The notes: generated by a model from the letters alone, not told the origin. 38,536 nt of DNA from Candidatus Pelagibacterales bacterium (GCA_016777745.1 JADHQX010000001.1:1-38536); one strand, 5' to 3'. Counted from the stretch's first letter, positions 19,368 through 28,033 are shown. Numbers and translations: made by a program.

Positions 19368-20120
19368 TTGAAAGAAATTGTAGCACCAACACACTGCCCT
19401 AGTTGTTCCTCACCTTTGGTGTGGGAAAACGATCAGTTGTTCTGCTATAATACTTCTTGTGAGTCTAAGACTTATAAGTTAATCGAACACTTTTCCTCTA
19501 CTTTGAAAATTAAGGGGCTAGGGCCATCATCTATTCAGAAACTCAGAATAACTTCAATACCTCAAATCTATGAACTGAGTTTGGGTGAGATGGTAGAGGC
19601 TCTTAATTCTGAAAAACTTGCAACAAAACTCTTTGAAGAGATTCAAGATTCCAAGAAAGTTAGTCTTTCTGAAATCTTACCCGCTTTCTCTATTCCACTG
19701 ATAGGTAGATCGGCAGCATCAAAGTTATGTTCTGTAGTAAGTAGTATTTATGACCTGAACGAGGAGGCTTGTACTAAGGCGGGGCTTGGCCCTAAGGCTA
19801 GCAATAATTTGCTAACCTGGTACAATACCAAGTTTCTCCGTGAGTACAAGTGGCTACCTTTTTCATTTGAGTCAAATGAAGTTGTTTCTGTTATTGAGCC
19901 TAAGGGTGTTGTCTGCATTAGTGGCAAACTTACATCCTTTAAAACCAAAGCAGAAGCAGAGAAAGTTCTCATTAGCAAGGGATATATTGTGAAATCCTCC
20001 TTAACAAGAGAAGTAACAATCCTAGTGAATGAGAGTGGACTAGAATCTTCAAAAACCAAGAAAGCTAGAGATAGTGGGGTCTCTATCACAACTAACCTTA
20101 ACCAATTATTAGGAAATTAA
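19368..20120 (+). CDS. NAD+-dependent DNA ligase, C-terminal half: zinc, HhH and BRCT domains (250 aa)
   Basis: TTG start with TAGGAGA eight bases upstream. The N-terminus is the ligase zinc finger (CPSCSSPLVWENDQLFCYN then TSC, four Cys about residues 10-35). Helix-hairpin-helix repeats follow (IKGLGPSSIQKLR; PLIGRSAASKLC; GLGPKASNNLL), then a BRCT domain (about 172-250) starting GVVCISGKLTSFKTKAEAEK. These are exactly the parts missing from the upstream ligase gene, in the same order as in bacterial LigA. It has no catalytic residues of its own and should act as the DNA-binding subunit. Confidence 0.87.
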   Translation: MKEIVAPTHCPSCSSPLVWENDQLFCYNTSCESKTYKLIEHFSSTLKIKGLGPSSIQKLRITSIPQIYELSLGEMVEALNSEKLATKLFEEIQDSKKVSLSEILPAFSIPLIGRSAASKLCSVVSSIYDLNEEACTKAGLGPKASNNLLTWYNTKFLREYKWLPFSFESNEVVSVIEPKGVVCISGKLTSFKTKAEAEKVLISKGYIVKSSLTREVTILVNESGLESSKTKKARDSGVSITTNLNQLLGN

Positions 20121-20124
20121 TTTT

Positions 20125-20847
20125 ATGGCAATTCCAAAGTGGACTGAAGAGCGCACAGCGTCTCTTACCGATTTCGTAGGTTCTGAATCCCCAGTAACTT
20201 ACGCAACTGTTGTCGATGCTGCTGACCAGCTCGAAACATCACCCCGTTCTGTAGCTTCTAAGCTGCGTAAAATGGGTCACGAAGTAGAATCTTCTGCTTC
20301 TGTAACTACTCGTGCGTTCTCTGACGCACAAGAAACTACTCTGAATAGTTTCGTAACTGATAACTCTGGCCAGTATACTTACGGTCAAATCGCTGAAGCC
20401 TTTGAAGGTGGCGAGTTTTCTTCCAAGCAAATCCAAGGTAAATTGCTGTCTATGCAATTGACCGAGCACGTCAAACCTACTCCTAAAGTAGAAAGTGTTC
20501 GTACCTTTAGCGATGCTGAAGAAGCAGAGTTTGTTAAGCACGCCTCTAACGGCGCATACCTCGAAGATATCGCAGAGGCTCTTGGCCGAACCGTTAATCA
20601 AATTCGTGGTAAAGCTTTATCTTTGTTACGTCAAGGCTCTATTGCTTCTATTCCTGCACAAAAGGAAAGCAAGGCTGCGGCTAAAGCTGATCCTCTCGAA
20701 GGTGTAGATGTAGCTTCTTTGTCTGTCGAAGAAATCGCAGAGCAAATTGGCAAAACTGCCCGAGGTGTTAAGACTATGTTAACTCGACGTGGCCTTACTG
20801 CTTCTAACTATGATGGTGCAGCAAAAGCAGCAAAAGCTGCGGGCTAA
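20125..20847 (+). CDS. D5-like DNA-binding protein with helix-turn-helix repeats (240 aa)
   Basis: Four similar helical units are visible, each starting with a hydrophobic-acidic helix and ending in a recognition-helix-like segment: KWTEERTASL...SPRSVASKLRKMGHEV, FSDAQETTLNS...SSKQIQGKLLSMQLTE, FSDAEEAEFVK...TVNQIRGKALSLLRQG, and SVEEIAEQIGKTARGVKTML. They resemble Myb/SANT-like HTH repeats. Its place between the ligase and the replicative helicase is that of the T5 D5 early DNA-binding/transcription protein. Codon use looks optimised (many GCT, CGT, GGT), suggesting high expression. Followed by a strong terminator. Confidence 0.65.
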   Translation: MAIPKWTEERTASLTDFVGSESPVTYATVVDAADQLETSPRSVASKLRKMGHEVESSASVTTRAFSDAQETTLNSFVTDNSGQYTYGQIAEAFEGGEFSSKQIQGKLLSMQLTEHVKPTPKVESVRTFSDAEEAEFVKHASNGAYLEDIAEALGRTVNQIRGKALSLLRQGSIASIPAQKESKAAAKADPLEGVDVASLSVEEIAEQIGKTARGVKTMLTRRGLTASNYDGAAKAAKAAG

Positions 20848-20863
20848 TCCCCTAGTTCCCCCT

Positions 20864-20899
20864 GCTGGAGTGGGGCTTTGTGCCCCTCTCTGGCTTTTT
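20864..20899 (+). terminator. Intrinsic terminator
   Basis: GCTGGAG-T-GGGGC (20864-20876) pairs with GCCCC-T-CTCTGGC (20882-20894), a 12-bp stem with one T-T mismatch and two G-T pairs, then TTTTT. It should limit flow from the D5-like gene into the helicase gene, for which no consensus promoter is visible. Confidence 0.8.
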
Positions 20900-20932
20900 A
20901 TCGCTTAATACTTATTACGGAGATGACCAATA

Positions 20933-22267
20933 GTGAACCTGGCAAGCGTTCTTTTCAAGACTATTATCGCGCAAAGCGATATAGAAACTTGGTCGAACTG
21001 CCAAAAGCACTACTTTCCAACTGAGTTTGCCTCTATATGGTCTTACATAAATAAGTATGTAGAAACTCATAGTATCATTCCTACTTTTGATGACTTACGA
21101 CTTTCCGTAAGAGACGCGACCCTTCGTGACCGTTTCTTCGCCTTGGAGAAAGTAGATGAAGTAGACATAGACGGTGCTACTCTACTAGAGTATCTCAAGA
21201 ATGAATACACTCAAATTGAAATCATGAATCAGTTAGAAACCTATCTTACTGATTCGATTGCAATGGAATCCGCACAGGAAAATATTGAGAGCCTACAGAA
21301 TATTGTATTATCCGTAGAGGAGAAAGTTGACCTCAAAGATACAAGTACAAACATGAGAAAAATGGAACTGTTTGATCCGATTGAAGAGTTGGAGAAGAAT
21401 GTTCCTTTAGGATTGAATCACGATTTCGACCGTATTCAAACCTTTGGCCCGTCCGATCTTGTACTTATTGGTGGAAAGCGTGGTGCTGGTAAGTCTATTG
21501 CCTGCGCTAATATCGCTTCTAGCACTTATGAATCCGGCCATTCAGTAATGTATTTTACGATAGAGATGTCATCACGAGCAACTATGCAGAGGATATGTAG
21601 TATATCTACTGGAGTTCCTGCGGCTGCAATACGCAACCGCAACCTATCTATAGGTGAGTGGGAACAGGTTGCTCGTTGGTGGTCTCAACGATTTGAAGAC
21701 GGCGAGAGAGCATTTTCTCGCTATCTTTCACATCGTGACTTTGATACTTATCATGAGGAACTAACAGCAAAGCCTTTGCGAGAAAAGCAGATTGATGTTG
21801 TATATGCACCTTCTCTAACTCTAGCAAATATTCGTACAGAGCTAGACAAGAAAGTAGCAAGACTACAGCCACGAGTTGTAATCGTTGACTATATCAACCA
21901 AGTAAAGCGTTCTATGATTTCCAATGGGCGTATGGGTCAGTATGACTGGACAGAACAGATAGAAGTAAGTAAAGCGTTGAAAACTTATGCACAAGATTAT
22001 GGATTTATTATGGTGTCTCCTTATCAGATTGATGCTTCCGGCGAAGCTCGATTTGCTAAGGGTATATTAGATGCTGCGGATGCAGCTTTTACTCTTGACG
22101 CACACGCTAAAGAAGATAATATCATTAGCTTTAATTGTGCAAAAATGAGAAACTCTGATGAAGTAAGTTTTACTTCTACTATGGACTGGGCGTCTTTAGC
22201 TATTGGCCCTGAGACGGGTTATATTAAAGACAAAGACGGTCCCGATGAAGAGGTATACGAACTATGA
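20933..22267 (+). CDS. Replicative DNA helicase, DnaB-type (444 aa)
   Basis: RecA-fold SF4 helicase. Walker A at about residues 179-188 (GGKRGAGKSIACANIA), Walker B at about 315 (RVVIVDYINQVKR), and a late arginine region (DEVSFTSTMD). The N-terminal 150 residues form a helical domain like that of DnaB/gp41. It hydrolyses NTP to unwind the fork. GTG start preceded by ACGGAGAT. The stop overlaps the primase ATG (ATGA), so helicase and primase are made together. Length is near E. coli DnaB (471 aa). Confidence 0.88.
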   Translation: MNLASVLFKTIIAQSDIETWSNCQKHYFPTEFASIWSYINKYVETHSIIPTFDDLRLSVRDATLRDRFFALEKVDEVDIDGATLLEYLKNEYTQIEIMNQLETYLTDSIAMESAQENIESLQNIVLSVEEKVDLKDTSTNMRKMELFDPIEELEKNVPLGLNHDFDRIQTFGPSDLVLIGGKRGAGKSIACANIASSTYESGHSVMYFTIEMSSRATMQRICSISTGVPAAAIRNRNLSIGEWEQVARWWSQRFEDGERAFSRYLSHRDFDTYHEELTAKPLREKQIDVVYAPSLTLANIRTELDKKVARLQPRVVIVDYINQVKRSMISNGRMGQYDWTEQIEVSKALKTYAQDYGFIMVSPYQIDASGEARFAKGILDAADAAFTLDAHAKEDNIISFNCAKMRNSDEVSFTSTMDWASLAIGPETGYIKDKDGPDEEVYEL

Positions 22268-23091
22268 GTGCAGTAATTGAACTACTTGAAGAGAGAGGTA
22301 TTTATTACAAACTCTCTGGCAGAGATGTTTTAATTCGCTGTCTCAATCCAGAACACGACGATGGCAATCCTAGTATGAGGATTGACAAAGTTCTTGGGGT
22401 GTTCAATTGTTTCTCTTGCGGTTACAAAGGTAGTTTATTCCGCCACTATAATGTAGATTATAGTGAAACAGAAATGCGTAGGGAAAAACTAAAAAGACTT
22501 ATCAATAACTTACGAGCTGCTGGTGTAGGTCTCTCAATGCCCGAAGGATTTATGTCCTATATCGGAAACTGGAGAGACATAAAGCCAGAAACTTATAGAA
22601 GATTTGAAGCGTTTCGTCATCACGATAAGCAGTTTATAGGGAGGATCAACTTTCCTATTAAGGACGCCAGTGGAAGAATAGTCGCTTTCCAAGGTCGTGA
22701 TGAAACAGGAACCTTAGACAATAAGTATATGTTCTACCCTAGCGGAGTAAAACTGCCTCTGTTTCCACAAGTTCGCCCACTACAGGGGCGTGTTATTCTC
22801 GTAGAAGGTATATTTGATATGATAAACCTTCACGACAAAGGACTAGAGAATGCAATATGTTGTTTCGGTGTTAAGAATTTTAACGAAACAAAGTTTAATT
22901 ATTTAAAGATTTCAGGCGTTACGGGCCTTGACTTGATTTTCGATGCTGACCAAGCAGGAGTTCAAGCAGCAGAACACGTAAAGAAATTAGCGAGAGACTT
23001 TCCCGTTCGAGTAATTAGTTTAAAGTCTGGAGATCCAGGCTCACTCGGACAAAATCAAGTAACTGGACTGCGGAGAAAACTATATGGCTAG
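22264..23091 (+). CDS. DNA primase, DnaG-like (275 aa)
   Basis: An N-terminal CHC2-type zinc finger is formed by Cys26, His31, Cys49 and Cys52 (CLNPEHDDGNPSM; FNCFSCGYKG). The core has FPIKDASGRIVAFQGRDE and a Toprim domain with RVILVEGIFDMINL (Glu, about residue 180) and LIFDADQAGVQAAE (DxD). No C-terminal helicase-binding domain, so it is compact. It makes RNA primers with the adjacent helicase; overlaps it by 4 nt and the polymerase gene by 8 nt. Confidence 0.88.
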   Translation: MSAVIELLEERGIYYKLSGRDVLIRCLNPEHDDGNPSMRIDKVLGVFNCFSCGYKGSLFRHYNVDYSETEMRREKLKRLINNLRAAGVGLSMPEGFMSYIGNWRDIKPETYRRFEAFRHHDKQFIGRINFPIKDASGRIVAFQGRDETGTLDNKYMFYPSGVKLPLFPQVRPLQGRVILVEGIFDMINLHDKGLENAICCFGVKNFNETKFNYLKISGVTGLDLIFDADQAGVQAAEHVKKLARDFPVRVISLKSGDPGSLGQNQVTGLRRKLYG

Positions 23092-25366
23092 TATAGCCTT
23101 GATTGAATCAAAACCAAGTAGAAACGATTACGTTCGCTTATTCGAGAATGAGTTTGAATTTGACCGATTCTCTCTTGCTTCAGACCCTACGCTATCCAAA
23201 GTTTTAATGAAGGACGTAGATCTGGAGTTTAATCCTGATGCCTATGAATGGATAATTCTAATTGGCTCAGAACCACTAAAATATTATACGAAAGTAACTC
23301 AAGTTATGCAATATGCTGGAACTATAGTAGATGATAAATTTCTTCCTACTATTAATCCCGCGATGCTGTCTTTTAAGCCAGAGGCTAAGAAGACTTGGGA
23401 AGATGCTAGAAACAATATCATCGGGTATATTTCTGGCGACAAGAAGAAGGCAGAAATAAATGACGAAAAATTTGTCGGTATTACAACAACTGAAGGGACT
23501 TTGGATTACATTCAAAGATGTATTGACTCGCCCTACGACTTTATCGGAATCGACTCAGAGACTACTGGTCTGTATCCTCGGAATGGGTATATTCTTGGTA
23601 TTAGCTTATGCTATCAACCTGATTCAGGTGCTTATATTAATGCCGATACTATTGATGAGTCTGTAGAAGAGAAACTTCAGGAGTTATTCGATAAGAAGCG
23701 AATGGTATTCCATAACGCTAAGTTCGATATTCCAATGTTTGAGTATCATTTCAATGTGAAACTCTCACAGTTTGAAGATACAATGCTCATGCATTATATG
23801 CTTGACGAGAATCCAGGCACTCACGGCCTGAAGATGCTCGCTATGAAGTACACGGACTATGGTGACTATGAGAAACCTATGTATACTTGGATGGACGAGT
23901 ATCGTAAGCAGAATGGTGTGCTAAAAGATGATTTCAAATGGGAGTGGATTCCTTTTGAAGTTATGCAGACTTATGCTGCTATCGATGCCTGTGCTACTTT
24001 TACAATCTTTGAAAAGTTTGAAAGAGCACTAAAGAAAGGTAATCCTAACTTGATGCGTGTATACAAGACTATCTTGCTACCCGCTTGTAGGTTCCTTATG
24101 GCTGTTCAAGATAATGGAGTTCCTTTTGACAAGGAAAGGCTCATAGCGAGTCAGGATCTTATGCTAGAAGAGATTACTACTGCTGTTGGTAAATTGCAAA
24201 GCCATCCTGGTGTGGCCGCTTTCCAAGCAGCAGAAGGTAAAGACTTTAATCCAAATAGTGTTCTACAATTACGTAAGTTATTGTTCGACTATGTTGGGCT
24301 AGAGCCTACTGGAATTAAGACGGAGAAGGGAGAAAACTCAACTAATGCTGAAGTATTAGAGAAGCTCGCTCTTCAACACGAGATTCCACAGTTAATTTTA
24401 GATGTTCGTAAGAAAACTAAGATTAAGAATACTTATCTCGATAAGATTATTCCACAGCTTGATAGGGACGGTCACTTACGGACCAACTTCAATATTCATG
24501 GAACTACCTCCGGAAGACTATCTTCTAGTGGTAAACTGAATATGCAGCAACTTCCGAGAGACAATCCGATTGTGAAAGGGTGTATTCGTGCTCCCGAAGG
24601 CCATCAGATTGTTGCAATGGATTTAACAACTGCCGAAGTATATGTCGCTGCCGTATTGGCAGATGACTTGGAGCTTCAGGACGTGTTTCGTTCTGGAGGA
24701 AACTTCCACTCCACGATTGCACACAAAGTATTTAAACTAGACTGTGAAGTCGAAGATGTGGCAGAGAAGTATACGACCTACCGTCAAGCAGCAAAAGCAG
24801 TAACCTTTGGTATTATGTACGGAGCCGGTGCAAATAAAATCAGTGAGCAGGTTACTAAAGACGGAGGCAAGCTTTCAGTTGTCCAGGCTAGACAAATCAT
24901 CAAAGAATACTTTGGTGCTTTCTGGAAGTTAGAAGAGTGGATTGAAGCCCAAAAGGCTCTTATCTTAAAGAATGGCAGTATCTATTCTCATTTCGGTAGA
25001 AAGAGAAGATTGCCAGACGTTAAGTCAGACAATAAAGGAGTTCAAGGACATGCCGTTAGATCCGGGCTTAACTTCCTAGTTCAATCTGCTGCTTCCGACA
25101 TAAACTTAATCGGGGCTATAGAAGCACATGGAATATTAAACCAGAAAAAGATGAAGAGTAAAATCTTCGCATTGGTTCACGATTCCGTGCTTGCAGAAGT
25201 TCCGAACGATGAAGTAGAAGAATATTGTTCGATATTACAAACCGAAATACAAAGAGACAGAGGTATTTATATCTCCGGCGCTCCTGTAGGTTGTGACTTT
25301 GAGATTGGCGAGGATTACTCAATGGGTAAATTCAGTAAAAAGTATGGTAATATCGTTAACCTATAA
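23084..25366 (+). CDS. Family A DNA polymerase with 3'-5' exonuclease (760 aa)
   Basis: The N-terminal ~145 residues are of unknown fold. The DnaQ-type exonuclease follows: FIGIDSETTGLYPRNG (Exo I, D-x-E), FHNAKFDIPMFEYHF (Exo II) and YAAIDACATF (Exo III). The polymerase has GTTSGRLSSSGKLNMQQLPR, motif A VAMDLTTAEVYVAA (catalytic Asp, Glu at the E710 place), motif B YRQAAKAVTFGIMYG (Arg, Lys, Phe, Tyr kept) and motif C ALVHDSVLAEVP. Motif A reads DLTTAE instead of DYSQIE, and motif C HDS instead of HDE, as in some phage lineages. Phe at the 762 position predicts discrimination against dideoxynucleotides. No 5' nuclease domain; that activity is the flap endonuclease at 32254. Confidence 0.92.
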   Translation: MASIALIESKPSRNDYVRLFENEFEFDRFSLASDPTLSKVLMKDVDLEFNPDAYEWIILIGSEPLKYYTKVTQVMQYAGTIVDDKFLPTINPAMLSFKPEAKKTWEDARNNIIGYISGDKKKAEINDEKFVGITTTEGTLDYIQRCIDSPYDFIGIDSETTGLYPRNGYILGISLCYQPDSGAYINADTIDESVEEKLQELFDKKRMVFHNAKFDIPMFEYHFNVKLSQFEDTMLMHYMLDENPGTHGLKMLAMKYTDYGDYEKPMYTWMDEYRKQNGVLKDDFKWEWIPFEVMQTYAAIDACATFTIFEKFERALKKGNPNLMRVYKTILLPACRFLMAVQDNGVPFDKERLIASQDLMLEEITTAVGKLQSHPGVAAFQAAEGKDFNPNSVLQLRKLLFDYVGLEPTGIKTEKGENSTNAEVLEKLALQHEIPQLILDVRKKTKIKNTYLDKIIPQLDRDGHLRTNFNIHGTTSGRLSSSGKLNMQQLPRDNPIVKGCIRAPEGHQIVAMDLTTAEVYVAAVLADDLELQDVFRSGGNFHSTIAHKVFKLDCEVEDVAEKYTTYRQAAKAVTFGIMYGAGANKISEQVTKDGGKLSVVQARQIIKEYFGAFWKLEEWIEAQKALILKNGSIYSHFGRKRRLPDVKSDNKGVQGHAVRSGLNFLVQSAASDINLIGAIEAHGILNQKKMKSKIFALVHDSVLAEVPNDEVEEYCSILQTEIQRDRGIYISGAPVGCDFEIGEDYSMGKFSKKYGNIVNL

Positions 25367-25841
25367 ACAGATACTTCGGTCTATAAAGTTTCCTGTGTAC
25401 TCTCTAGGCACAGAGAATTTCTATCTTCGAGATGGCTTGCTGCTTGTCAATGACTTAGTAGTAGATGATAGAAATCAGCCTGGAGATACTCTTGGAAAAC
25501 GAAGACTACAAACACCACATAAAAAGAGAAGACTGACTGGCGTATACGAAGAGTTTCTAGACATTGTAAAAAATAAGACTACAGTGTTGATAGATAATAA
25601 CGGAGTTATATTTTCATACGAAAGGACAAAGTTTCAGAAAATAAAATCAATAAGAATTGTAAGAAAAGACTTACAAAATACTCATTCAAGAATTTGGCTG
25701 AAGGGAGTAAACTTTGCTTTTATAGTAAAAGAACCCCCATTAGCTATGGACTGGGCTCAAGTTTTACACTTAAACTCTCGCCCGTGGCTATTATATAGTT
25801 TGTCAGAGGATAGACTAGAAGATAGCAGGAGGAAAATTTAA
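25344..25841 (+). CDS. Hypothetical basic protein (165 aa)
   Basis: The ATG at 25344 (MVISLTYKQILRSIKFPVYS) is preferred over an in-frame ATG at 25293 deep inside the polymerase gene; overlap is then 23 nt. Basic alpha/beta protein with LRDGLLLVNDLVVDDRNQPG and a Lys/Arg patch (KRRLQTPHKKRRL). No family recognised. Its stop overlaps the PhoH-like ATG by one base. Presumably an accessory of replication by position. Confidence 0.6.
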   Translation: MVISLTYKQILRSIKFPVYSLGTENFYLRDGLLLVNDLVVDDRNQPGDTLGKRRLQTPHKKRRLTGVYEEFLDIVKNKTTVLIDNNGVIFSYERTKFQKIKSIRIVRKDLQNTHSRIWLKGVNFAFIVKEPPLAMDWAQVLHLNSRPWLLYSLSEDRLEDSRRKI

Positions 25842-26515
25842 TGGGAAGAAGGAATCAAAAAAGAGATGCTCTATCAGCGCTGAACTTTTATTTAAAAGAG
25901 ATAGAGCCTTTAACAAAGTCTCAAGTTGCAGTCTTTGATTCTTACAAGCACCTAATGTTACATGGATGTGCAGGAACGGGTAAAACCTTTATCTCACTAT
26001 ATCTAGCATTAGATGACCTACAAAAAGAAGAGTACAGTAGAATAGTTTTAGTTAGAAGTGCCGTCCCCACAAGGGAAATGGGATTTCTTCCTGGAACAGA
26101 AGATGAAAAATCTAAAGTCTATGAGGCTCCTTATGTAAGTATTATGCAAGAGCTGTTTAGTCGTGGAGATAATCCCTATGGACAGCTAAAGCAAAAAGGA
26201 GTTATCAATTTTTTAACTACTTCTTACATAAGAGGAACAACTTTTAATGATAGTGTGATCATTGTGGATGAATGTCAAAACATGACTTTCCATGAGTTAG
26301 ACAGCATTATCACTAGGGTAGGTAAGAATTGTAGAATTATTTTCTGCGGTGATTTCTTCCAGTCTGACCTTAAAAATAGTGGATTGAAAGATTTTATTAG
26401 GATAATTAAAGGTATGTACGAGTTTGATTTTGTGGAGTTTGGCATACCGGATATAGTAAGAAGCGACTTTGTAAGAAGTTACCTTACTGAGAAATATACA
26501 AAAGGTATTACATGA
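25841..26515 (+). CDS. phoH: PhoH-like ATPase (224 aa)
   Basis: Walker A GCAGTGKTFISLYLAL (about residues 44-59), the PhoH motif IVLVRSAVPTREMGFLPGT, and Walker B VIIVDECQNMTFHELD, followed by a sensor-like IIFCGDFFQSDL. PhoH proteins are P-loop ATPases related to SF1 helicases; their role is unknown. Proposed links are phosphate stress and RNA processing. Very common in marine phages. AGCAGGAGG precedes the ATG. Inserted between the polymerase and SF2 helicase genes. Confidence 0.9.
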   Translation: MGRRNQKRDALSALNFYLKEIEPLTKSQVAVFDSYKHLMLHGCAGTGKTFISLYLALDDLQKEEYSRIVLVRSAVPTREMGFLPGTEDEKSKVYEAPYVSIMQELFSRGDNPYGQLKQKGVINFLTTSYIRGTTFNDSVIIVDECQNMTFHELDSIITRVGKNCRIIFCGDFFQSDLKNSGLKDFIRIIKGMYEFDFVEFGIPDIVRSDFVRSYLTEKYTKGIT

Positions 26516-26682
26516 AACAAGACTATGAAATAGACGAAATTTCACGAAAGTTAGACCAAACGCTAAGTAGATTAGACATTTTGACTGATAGATTAGCCTG
26601 GGTAGAAAACTTCGTAGTTCATAAAAGAAAAGAAGAGTACCAAAAAAGAAAACTAGAAGAAGAGATGTGGACTAAAAAGTGA
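26512..26682 (+). CDS. Small coiled-coil protein (56 aa)
   Basis: ATG overlapping the PhoH stop (ATGA); its TGA overlaps the GTG of the helicase gene (GTGA). The product is a heptad-rich, highly charged helix (MKQDYEIDEISRKLDQTLSR, then a Lys/Glu tail). It may bind one of its neighbours. No family recognised; junctions on both sides support it. Confidence 0.7.
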   Translation: MKQDYEIDEISRKLDQTLSRLDILTDRLAWVENFVVHKRKEEYQKRKLEEEMWTKK

Positions 26683-27968
26683 AAGCGGTAGTATCCAACA
26701 GAATTTATATGGACATTGATCCCCAGGCTTTTAATGCCTTGGATAAAGCTTTGACCTATAAAATAGATTCATATAGATCGGATGTAGCTCCTACCATGAT
26801 TAAAAATGTTAGGAAGATACGAAATGGTTTAGTATCTATACCTGTTGGACGCTTCGACTTAATTCCTGAAGGGTATGAAATAAAAGATAAGCGAGTACTA
26901 CTGCCTGTAGATTTTCCAAAGTTCGGATTTGACCTTCGGGAAAGTCAGCAGGATGTATACGACGCTATAGAAGATAATGCTATTATCAATGCTTTTGTAT
27001 CTTGGGGGAAGACTTTTACTGCATTAGCCGTTGCTGCAAAGCTTGGGCAAAAAACTCTAGTAGTTACGCATACAGTGTCTCTACGAACCCAATGGGAGAA
27101 GGAGATAAGGAAGGTATTTGGTATAGAGCCAGGGATTATAGGGTCTGGGAAGTATGACATTTCTCCTCCTATAGTCGTTGGCAATATACAAACACTTTAC
27201 AAGTTGCGTGGAAAAATAGAAAAAGAATTCGGAACCATTATTATTGATGAGTGCCACCATATACCCGCTAACACTTTCAGTAAACTAGTAGATGCTAGTT
27301 ATGCTAGATATAAAATAGGGTTGTCTGGTACGGTTCAAAGAAAGGATGGAAAACATGTTATTATGCCTGATTATTTTGGGCATACTAAGTTCACTCCACC
27401 CAAAGAAAACTATATGGAACCAACTATAGAGGTTATCCAAACAAAGATAAGATTTATGGATGGGGCTAAGATACCTTGGGCAAACCGTATTAATGATTTG
27501 GTTCGGCAAGAAGAGTACGGAAAGTTAATTTGTTTTCTCGCTGCGGCGTATAGAAAGCAAGGACATAAGGTTCTATTATTGTCTGACCGAGTTTACTTTC
27601 TAAAAAGAGTAAAAGAAACATTAGGCGAACATTGTGAGTTGATTACTGGAGAAGTTCCTCTGGCAGAGAGGGAAAAGAAAATAGAAAGAGTTCAAAGTGG
27701 AAAAGTAGATATACTCCTAGGGACTCAAAGTATTTTCTCGGAAGGCATTAGTGTTAATCCTTTAAGTTGTTTAATACTTGCCACTCCAGTAAGCAACACA
27801 CCTCTATTAACCCAGCTTGTAGGCAGAGTTATTAGAGAATATCCAGGAAAGATAGACCCTGTAGTAGTAGATATTAATCTTAAAGGAAAGACGGCTGAGA
27901 AGCAAGCCAAACTTCGGTTAGGTCATTACCTTCAGCAAGGGTATAATGTTTTCTTTAAGGACATGTGA
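26679..27968 (+). CDS. SF2 DNA helicase, T5 D10/UvsW-like (429 aa)
   Basis: Motif I is NAFVSWGKTFTALAVA (Ser-Trp in place of the usual first residues, Gly-Lys-Thr kept), Ia TLVVTHTVSLRTQW, II IIIDECHHIPA (DECH), III GLSGTVQRKDG, IV VLLLSDRVYFL, V ILLGTQSIFSEGIS, and VI QLVGRVIREYPGK. An N-terminal domain of about 90 residues precedes. GTG start overlapping the upstream stop. Such helicases branch-migrate forks or help recombination. Same position as D10 in T5. Confidence 0.88.
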   Translation: MKAVVSNRIYMDIDPQAFNALDKALTYKIDSYRSDVAPTMIKNVRKIRNGLVSIPVGRFDLIPEGYEIKDKRVLLPVDFPKFGFDLRESQQDVYDAIEDNAIINAFVSWGKTFTALAVAAKLGQKTLVVTHTVSLRTQWEKEIRKVFGIEPGIIGSGKYDISPPIVVGNIQTLYKLRGKIEKEFGTIIIDECHHIPANTFSKLVDASYARYKIGLSGTVQRKDGKHVIMPDYFGHTKFTPPKENYMEPTIEVIQTKIRFMDGAKIPWANRINDLVRQEEYGKLICFLAAAYRKQGHKVLLLSDRVYFLKRVKETLGEHCELITGEVPLAEREKKIERVQSGKVDILLGTQSIFSEGISVNPLSCLILATPVSNTPLLTQLVGRVIREYPGKIDPVVVDINLKGKTAEKQAKLRLGHYLQQGYNVFFKDM

Positions 27969-27978
27969 AAAAAATTTC

Positions 27979-28007
27979 TTGACACGGGAGCTATTTTCCC
28001 GTATAAT
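27979..28007 (+). promoter_or_regulatory. Sigma-70-type promoter, rightward
   Basis: TTGACA (27979-27984), 17-bp spacer, TATAAT (28002-28007), then ATA. The spacer contains an inverted repeat CGGGA-N7-TCCCG, which could be an operator. Start about 28014; serves the SSB and recombination genes, perhaps on to NrdB. Confidence 0.88.
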
Positions 28008-28033
28008 ATACAACTGACTTCGAGAATATAGCA

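Noticed and set aside
23084..25366. Intein or intron in the polymerase gene
   Set aside because: All motifs are contiguous and length is normal; no intein blocks or intron boundaries.
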